Source: an uncultured Actinomycetes bacterium (lineage in GTDB: Bacteria > Actinomycetota > Acidimicrobiia > Acidimicrobiales > RAAP-2). Taken from it: a DNA stretch of 9,526 nucleotides. A program made the position numbers and the translations under genes. Each line of letters starts with the position of its first letter. The first letter of the stretch is position 1. Where the stretch lies: assembly GCA_903854175.1 (NCBI GenBank), contig CAINVQ010000032.1:1-9526 (forward strand). Reading direction: 5' to 3'. The notes beneath the pieces are model-generated. The model saw only the letters and a list, made by a program, of their open reading frames with translations, was not told the origin of the DNA and ran no database searches. This document shows, one piece after another, positions 7,061 to 9,526 of the stretch.

Positions 7061-7075
7061 AATTATCCAATAATT
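7061..7075. promoter_or_regulatory. Inverted repeat in the maoC-like / VIT1 divergent promoter, candidate operator
   Basis: AATTAT-CCA-ATAATT, perfect 6-bp half-sites around a 3-bp centre. It ends 4 bp before the -10 of the VIT1 gene and so would sit between the -35 and -10 regions. It does not resemble the actinobacterial iron box (IdeR/DtxR) that I know. AT-rich palindromes arise by chance, so this is tentative. Confidence 0.3.
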
Positions 7076-7079
7076 ACCG

Positions 7080-7085
7080 TATGCT
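7080..7085 (+). promoter_or_regulatory. -10 element of a predicted leaderless VIT1 promoter
   Basis: TATGCT-TGGAGC-ATG: a TANNNT hexamer exactly 6 bp before the ATG. The GGAG in the spacer lies only 1 nt from the start codon, too near to act as a Shine-Dalgarno sequence. Confidence 0.6.
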
Positions 7086-7091
7086 TGGAGC

Positions 7092-7793
7092 ATGAGCCAA
7101 GAGCATGAATCCGAACACCATCGTCCCGTTTTTGACACATGGTTTAGGGCGTCAGTATTTGGATTCAGCGATGGACTCATTACCAATATTTCTCTAATTC
7201 TGGGTTTTGTCGGAGCCAATCCTGGCCACAGTGTTGTGCGACTTGTTGGACTGACAGGGCTTGTTGCTGGCGCCTTTTCAATGGCCAGTGGGGAATACAT
7301 TTCAGTACGTGCCCAAAAAGAACTCGTTGATTATGAAGTATCAGTTGAGCGCGCTGCGTTACTAGCGAACCCCGAAGGCGAACAGAAAGAGTTGCGACAG
7401 ATTTTTATTGATCGTGGGATTGAACCTGAATTAGCTGAGCGTTTGTCTGCTGATTTAATGCGCGACCCTGAACTTGCTCTAGTGACTCACGTACGAGAAG
7501 AGCTAGGTATTGACCCTTCTTCAGGTGGAAAGCCTCTTCTAGCGGCAGGTTCTTCGTTTGCGGCGTTTGCTGTTGGTGCATTTGTTCCACTCATTCCGTG
7601 GTTACTTACTGCGAGTGGAAACACTGCAAATATTTCAATTGCCTTCGCAGTAATTGGCTCATTAGCTGCTGGTGCAGTTGTTGGCTGGTTTACTGGACGT
7701 GGAATAACAAGATGGGCACTGCGTCAGTTGTTTATTGCAGCGCTTGCTTCTGGTGTTACGTACTTCCTAGGTCACATTGTGGGAAGCAATTAA
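7092..7793 (+). CDS. VIT1/CCC1-family Fe2+/Mn2+ transporter
   Basis: Membrane transporter that moves ferrous iron and/or manganese out of the cytosol. 233 residues. TM1 begins at about 18 with the family hallmark FGFSDGLITNISLILGFVGA (23-42), TM2 at about 49-70 with GAFSMASGEYISVRAQKE (60-77). A cytosolic domain of about 75 residues rich in Glu (78-142: EGEQKELRQIF, DPELALVTHVREELG) corresponds to the metal-binding helices of plant VIT1. TM3-5 are about 150-172, 178-199 and 209-229, with SFAAFAVGAFVPLIPW at 155-170. The His/Glu-rich N-terminus (QEHESEHH) may also bind metal. It has its own promoter, with an inverted repeat next to it. It ends in TTAA shared with the stop of mshD. Bacterial members are thought to relieve metal excess; which metal is used here is not visible. 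Confidence 0.92.
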   Translation: MSQEHESEHHRPVFDTWFRASVFGFSDGLITNISLILGFVGANPGHSVVRLVGLTGLVAGAFSMASGEYISVRAQKELVDYEVSVERAALLANPEGEQKELRQIFIDRGIEPELAERLSADLMRDPELALVTHVREELGIDPSSGGKPLLAAGSSFAAFAVGAFVPLIPWLLTASGNTANISIAFAVIGSLAAGAVVGWFTGRGITRWALRQLFIAALASGVTYFLGHIVGSN

Positions 7794-8623
7794 TTCGCAA
7801 ACAAAACGAGTTTGTCTTCTCTAATTAAAGCAAAACCCAAAGATGCGTAGAGTTTCCGCGCTGCTTCATTTGTTTCATCAACAAAGAGAATTACATTCGT
7901 AACTCCTTTTTTGCGAAGAGAATCTAGACCCTGCGTGACCATAATTCGTCCTAAGTTTCTACCTTGAAAACTTGGATCAACAGAAATTACATAAATTTCT
8001 CCAGAGCGGTCTGGATGTAGTTCATGAACTTTTGTCCAACAAGATGCACTGAGAACTCCATTGAATTCAAGAAGCAGAAATCCTGAAGGATCAAACCATG
8101 GTTCTTCAATTCTGTTTTCAAGATCGCTCATATGCCAAGCTCCTTGATCAGGGTGATCAGCAAATGCAGCATTGTTTTGATTTAGCCACGCTTCTTTATC
8201 GGTACTTGGGTCAAATGTCCGAAGTACCGATCCACTTGGCGTTTCAATAACAGGTACAGGAAGCTTGATTCTTAAGAGTTGCAGTGTACGTATTACTTTT
8301 CCAGTCGTAATTATCGACGGGTCACGGTGCCACCACTGAATTGATTCATGTTTTGCGAGTACTTCTTCTAGAAGTGACTGGTCAAAGCCACCACCACACA
8401 TTTCTAGTGTTGTGTTTGCACTTGGAGTACAAATCGCATAGTTAATCAATTGTTCATTTTCATGAGCCAACCAATGTTCCGCCGGCCAGCCGTGAACGAC
8501 ACTTCGTCTGCTGGCTTCGTCTATTGCTTCTCTTCCAAGTGCCGCATCAGTTCGGTTTAGAAGTCCTAAGACATCAAGTCGCTGCTCATTCGAGAGCTGG
8601 GTTGTTGATATCCAATTGGCCAT
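7790..8623 (-). CDS. mshD: Mycothiol synthase (MshD), double-GNAT acetyltransferase
   Basis: Acetylates Cys-GlcN-Ins with acetyl-CoA in the last step of mycothiol synthesis, the low-molecular-weight thiol of Actinobacteria. 277 residues, somewhat shorter than the mycobacterial enzyme (about 315). The N-terminal GNAT half is degenerate; the C-terminal half is active-type, with the MshD-specific stretches NNAAFADHPDQG at 150-161, EPWFDPSGF at 174-182 and WTKVHE at 196-201, then motif A VDPSFQGRNLGR (215-226) and NEAARKLYASLGF at 252-264. Oddity: the Q-x-x-G-x-G acetyl-CoA loop has Asn223 in place of the first Gly (QGRNLG). ATG at 8623 is preferred over TTG at 8629 because of the -10 spacing. 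It sits 21 bp after the 62-residue gene, converging with 4 bp overlap on the VIT1 gene. Confidence 0.93.
   Translation of the reverse strand: MANWISTTQLSNEQRLDVLGLLNRTDAALGREAIDEASRRSVVHGWPAEHWLAHENEQLINYAICTPSANTTLEMCGGGFDQSLLEEVLAKHESIQWWHRDPSIITTGKVIRTLQLLRIKLPVPVIETPSGSVLRTFDPSTDKEAWLNQNNAAFADHPDQGAWHMSDLENRIEEPWFDPSGFLLLEFNGVLSASCWTKVHELHPDRSGEIYVISVDPSFQGRNLGRIMVTQGLDSLRKKGVTNVILFVDETNEAARKLYASLGFALIREDKLVLFAN
7797..7822 (+). terminator. Weak hairpin plus pyrimidine tract after the VIT1 gene
   Basis: GCAAAC (7797-7802) pairs with GTTTGT (7810-7815), five Watson-Crick pairs plus one G-U, loop AAAACGA, followed by the pyrimidine run CTTCTCT. It begins 4 nt after the VIT1 stop and lies entirely within the antisense of the mshD 3' end. 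The stem is short and AT-rich, so the call is tentative. Confidence 0.25.
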
Positions 8624-8629
8624 CTTCAA

Positions 8630-8635
8630 ATGCTA
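8630..8635 (-). promoter_or_regulatory. -10 element of a predicted leaderless mshD promoter
   Basis: The minus strand reads TAGCAT-TTGAAG-ATG, in the 21-bp gap between the 62-residue gene and mshD. It implies mshD can be transcribed on its own and that translation starts at ATG 8623 rather than the TTG two codons upstream. No clear -35, which would fall inside the end of the upstream gene. Confidence 0.55.
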
Positions 8636-8644
8636 CTTGGGTGA

Positions 8645-8833
8645 CTAATTGATTCTTCCGGCGACCCGGTTGAGTCGTCGAAGCAGGGCTCCGATTGTTC
8701 TCTCGGCGGCAACAAGCTCAGTGTACGTATCAGCCTCAAGCATTGGTCCCTCAGCTTCAACAAGAGCAGTTATTCGATGTGACAGGTCATTAAGTGTGGA
8801 GGTAATGGTGTTTAATTCATTTTGAATTGACAT
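8645..8833 (-). CDS. Small helical protein of unknown function (62 aa)
   Basis: I do not recognise the family. The product is short, mildly acidic at its centre and basic at its C-terminus (LLRRLNRVAGR). Two amphipathic helices are likely: residues 2-27 with hydrophobics at Ile3, Leu7, Ile10, Leu14, Leu17, Ile21 and Leu24, and 35-58 with Leu40, Val41, Ile47, Leu50, Leu51 and Leu54. They are separated by EGPM at 28-31, so a helical hairpin or a coiled-coil dimer is likely. No signal peptide, membrane segment or cysteine. An AAAGG ribosome binding site lies 9 nt before the ATG. It is the first gene of a minus-strand pair with mshD, 75 bp from the divergent ygfZ gene. Codon use looks like its neighbours', and the position just upstream of mshD argues for a real gene. 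Confidence 0.65.
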   Translation of the reverse strand: MSIQNELNTITSTLNDLSHRITALVEAEGPMLEADTYTELVAAERTIGALLRRLNRVAGRIN

Positions 8834-8842
8834 AAAGCAGTA

Positions 8843-8847
8843 CCTTT
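8843..8847 (-). promoter_or_regulatory. Ribosome binding site of the 62-residue gene
   Basis: AAAGG on the minus strand, 9 nt before the ATG at 8833. It supports this start and suggests a leadered mRNA, unlike mshD downstream. No -10 at the leaderless spacing is seen. Confidence 0.45.
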
Positions 8848-8908
8848 AAAGAATCGGTGCAAATTGCTGCGGTGGCGAATAGCGTAATAGGTAGTGAGCT
8901 CTCAAGTA

Positions 8909-9526
8909 ATGAATTCAGTCGACCAAATTGTGCAGTGGTCAGAGATTCTGGTCAGTGGGCCAGATAGTGAGTCATTTTTACAAGGGCAGCTAACCCAAGA
9001 TCTTTCACTTATTACTGATGAGGCCAAGTGGACATTACTTCTGCAGCCTGACTCGTCAGTTGTCTCTGCGCTCTTTGTAAGCAAAACACCAGCTGGGTAT
9101 TTACTGTCTGTATCAAGAGCCTTAGGGGAGCAGTCTCTCGCAAGACTTCGTAGATTCCATCTTCGCGTTAATTGCACACTCGAACTTGTTGAAAGCAGCA
9201 GTGGCCCATTTAATTCGATCTCTGATCTAATTTCAGCTGGTTGGATTGGTGAAAACGAATGCCTACTTTCACTTACACCTCAGTGTTACGGAACAAATGT
9301 TGTCTCACAGTCCATATCTTTCACAAAAGGTTGCTTTACTGGACAAGAACTTGTTGGTCGACTTGATGCACGCGGTTCGAGTGTTCCGTGGAGGATGGTT
9401 CGAATTACCGGACCATCGATTGACCGCATAAATGAAGTGGTTTCTTCCAAAGGACCTGACGGTCCAAAGGGAATCACAAGTGCTTCTGAGGTCAACGGTT
9501 CTGTTGTGGCACTAGCGATTGCTCAT
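8909..9526 (+). CDS. ygfZ: YgfZ/GcvT-domain folate-binding protein, C-terminus beyond the right edge
   Basis: Tetrahydrofolate-dependent protein related to the glycine-cleavage T-protein, involved in assembly or repair of Fe-S enzymes such as MiaB-type proteins. 206 codons are present and remain open at the window end. The defining signature is complete: K-G-C-F-T-G-Q-E at 140-147 (Cys142), preceded by QSISFTK and followed by LVGRLDARGSSVPWRMVRI. The N-terminal SGPDSESFLQGQLTQDLSLI (16-35) matches the start of the GcvT-like domain. Single-carbon transfer activity of a true GcvT is unlikely because of this YgfZ motif. The start is ATG at 8909; GTG at 8894 is in frame and possible. There is no clean leaderless spacing; TAATAG at 8885-8890 is a weak -10 candidate. 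It diverges from the 62-residue gene by 75 bp. Confidence 0.9.
   Translation, partial: MNSVDQIVQWSEILVSGPDSESFLQGQLTQDLSLITDEAKWTLLLQPDSSVVSALFVSKTPAGYLLSVSRALGEQSLARLRRFHLRVNCTLELVESSSGPFNSISDLISAGWIGENECLLSLTPQCYGTNVVSQSISFTKGCFTGQELVGRLDARGSSVPWRMVRITGPSIDRINEVVSSKGPDGPKGITSASEVNGSVVALAIAH

Noticed and set aside
7744..7789. TTGCTTC ... GAAGCAA inverted repeat directly after the mshD stop
   Set aside because: 7-bp arms 32 nt apart, competing with an inner CTTCC/GGAAG pairing. Suggestive for an mshD 3' end but not strong enough to list.
8902..9177. 91-residue minus-strand ORF opposite ygfZ
   Set aside because: It is a shadow of the plus-strand frame, which has the full K-G-C-F-T-G-Q-E signature; its own translation is Ser/Arg-rich without any recognisable family.
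1..9526. Search for a mobile element, CRISPR array, tRNA, toxin-antitoxin or defence system
   Set aside because: No direct repeats, transposase, integrase or nuclease-like products were seen and base composition is even. All genes but one have ordinary core functions, so I do not claim a novel system.

Overview
This is an ordinary, very compact piece of chromosome from what looks like a low-GC, streamlined actinobacterium. Four short lines counted by hand gave 38-53% GC, about 43% on average. The lineage call rests on three things: a mycothiol synthase (MshD), which is known only from Actinobacteria; a RodA, a polyphosphate kinase and an Rv0130-type hydratase that resemble mycobacterial proteins as I remember them; and frequent leaderless promoters. 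Low GC with almost no intergenic DNA fits freshwater/marine planktonic groups such as Nanopelagicales (acI). That placement is an inference, not something the sequence proves.

Layout. Left edge: the N-terminal two-thirds or so of a SEDS peptidoglycan polymerase (rodA, minus strand, running off the window), divergent from ppk1 (plus). ppk1 converges on, and overlaps, a UPF0104-type flippase-like membrane protein (minus). That gene diverges from a polyprenol-phosphate mannose synthase (plus), which converges with 7 bp overlap on a minus-strand block maoC/htdZ-like > menG > menF. The maoC gene diverges from a VIT1/CCC1 iron/manganese transporter (plus), which converges with 4 bp overlap on mshD (minus). 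Upstream of mshD is a 62-residue helical protein of unknown function, divergent from a ygfZ-type folate-binding protein (plus) that runs off the right edge.

How the genes relate. menG and menF supply menaquinone (last and first committed steps). RodA, polyprenol-phosphate mannose synthase and perhaps the flippase-like protein belong to envelope building. MshD, YgfZ and VIT1 concern redox and metal (iron, Fe-S) handling, and PPK1 polyphosphate. No mobile element, CRISPR array, tRNA, rRNA or defence system was seen, and I do not think the window holds a hidden novel system.

The most interesting signal is regulatory. Five of the genes have a TANNNT -10 hexamer exactly 6 bp before their start codon, which predicts leaderless mRNAs and settles several starts. 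One of these promoters lies inside the end of the preceding gene. All three convergent pairs overlap at their stops, so any terminators must lie inside coding sequence; a strong 11-bp hairpin sits in just such a place. No stretch of more than 300 bases lacks a gene.
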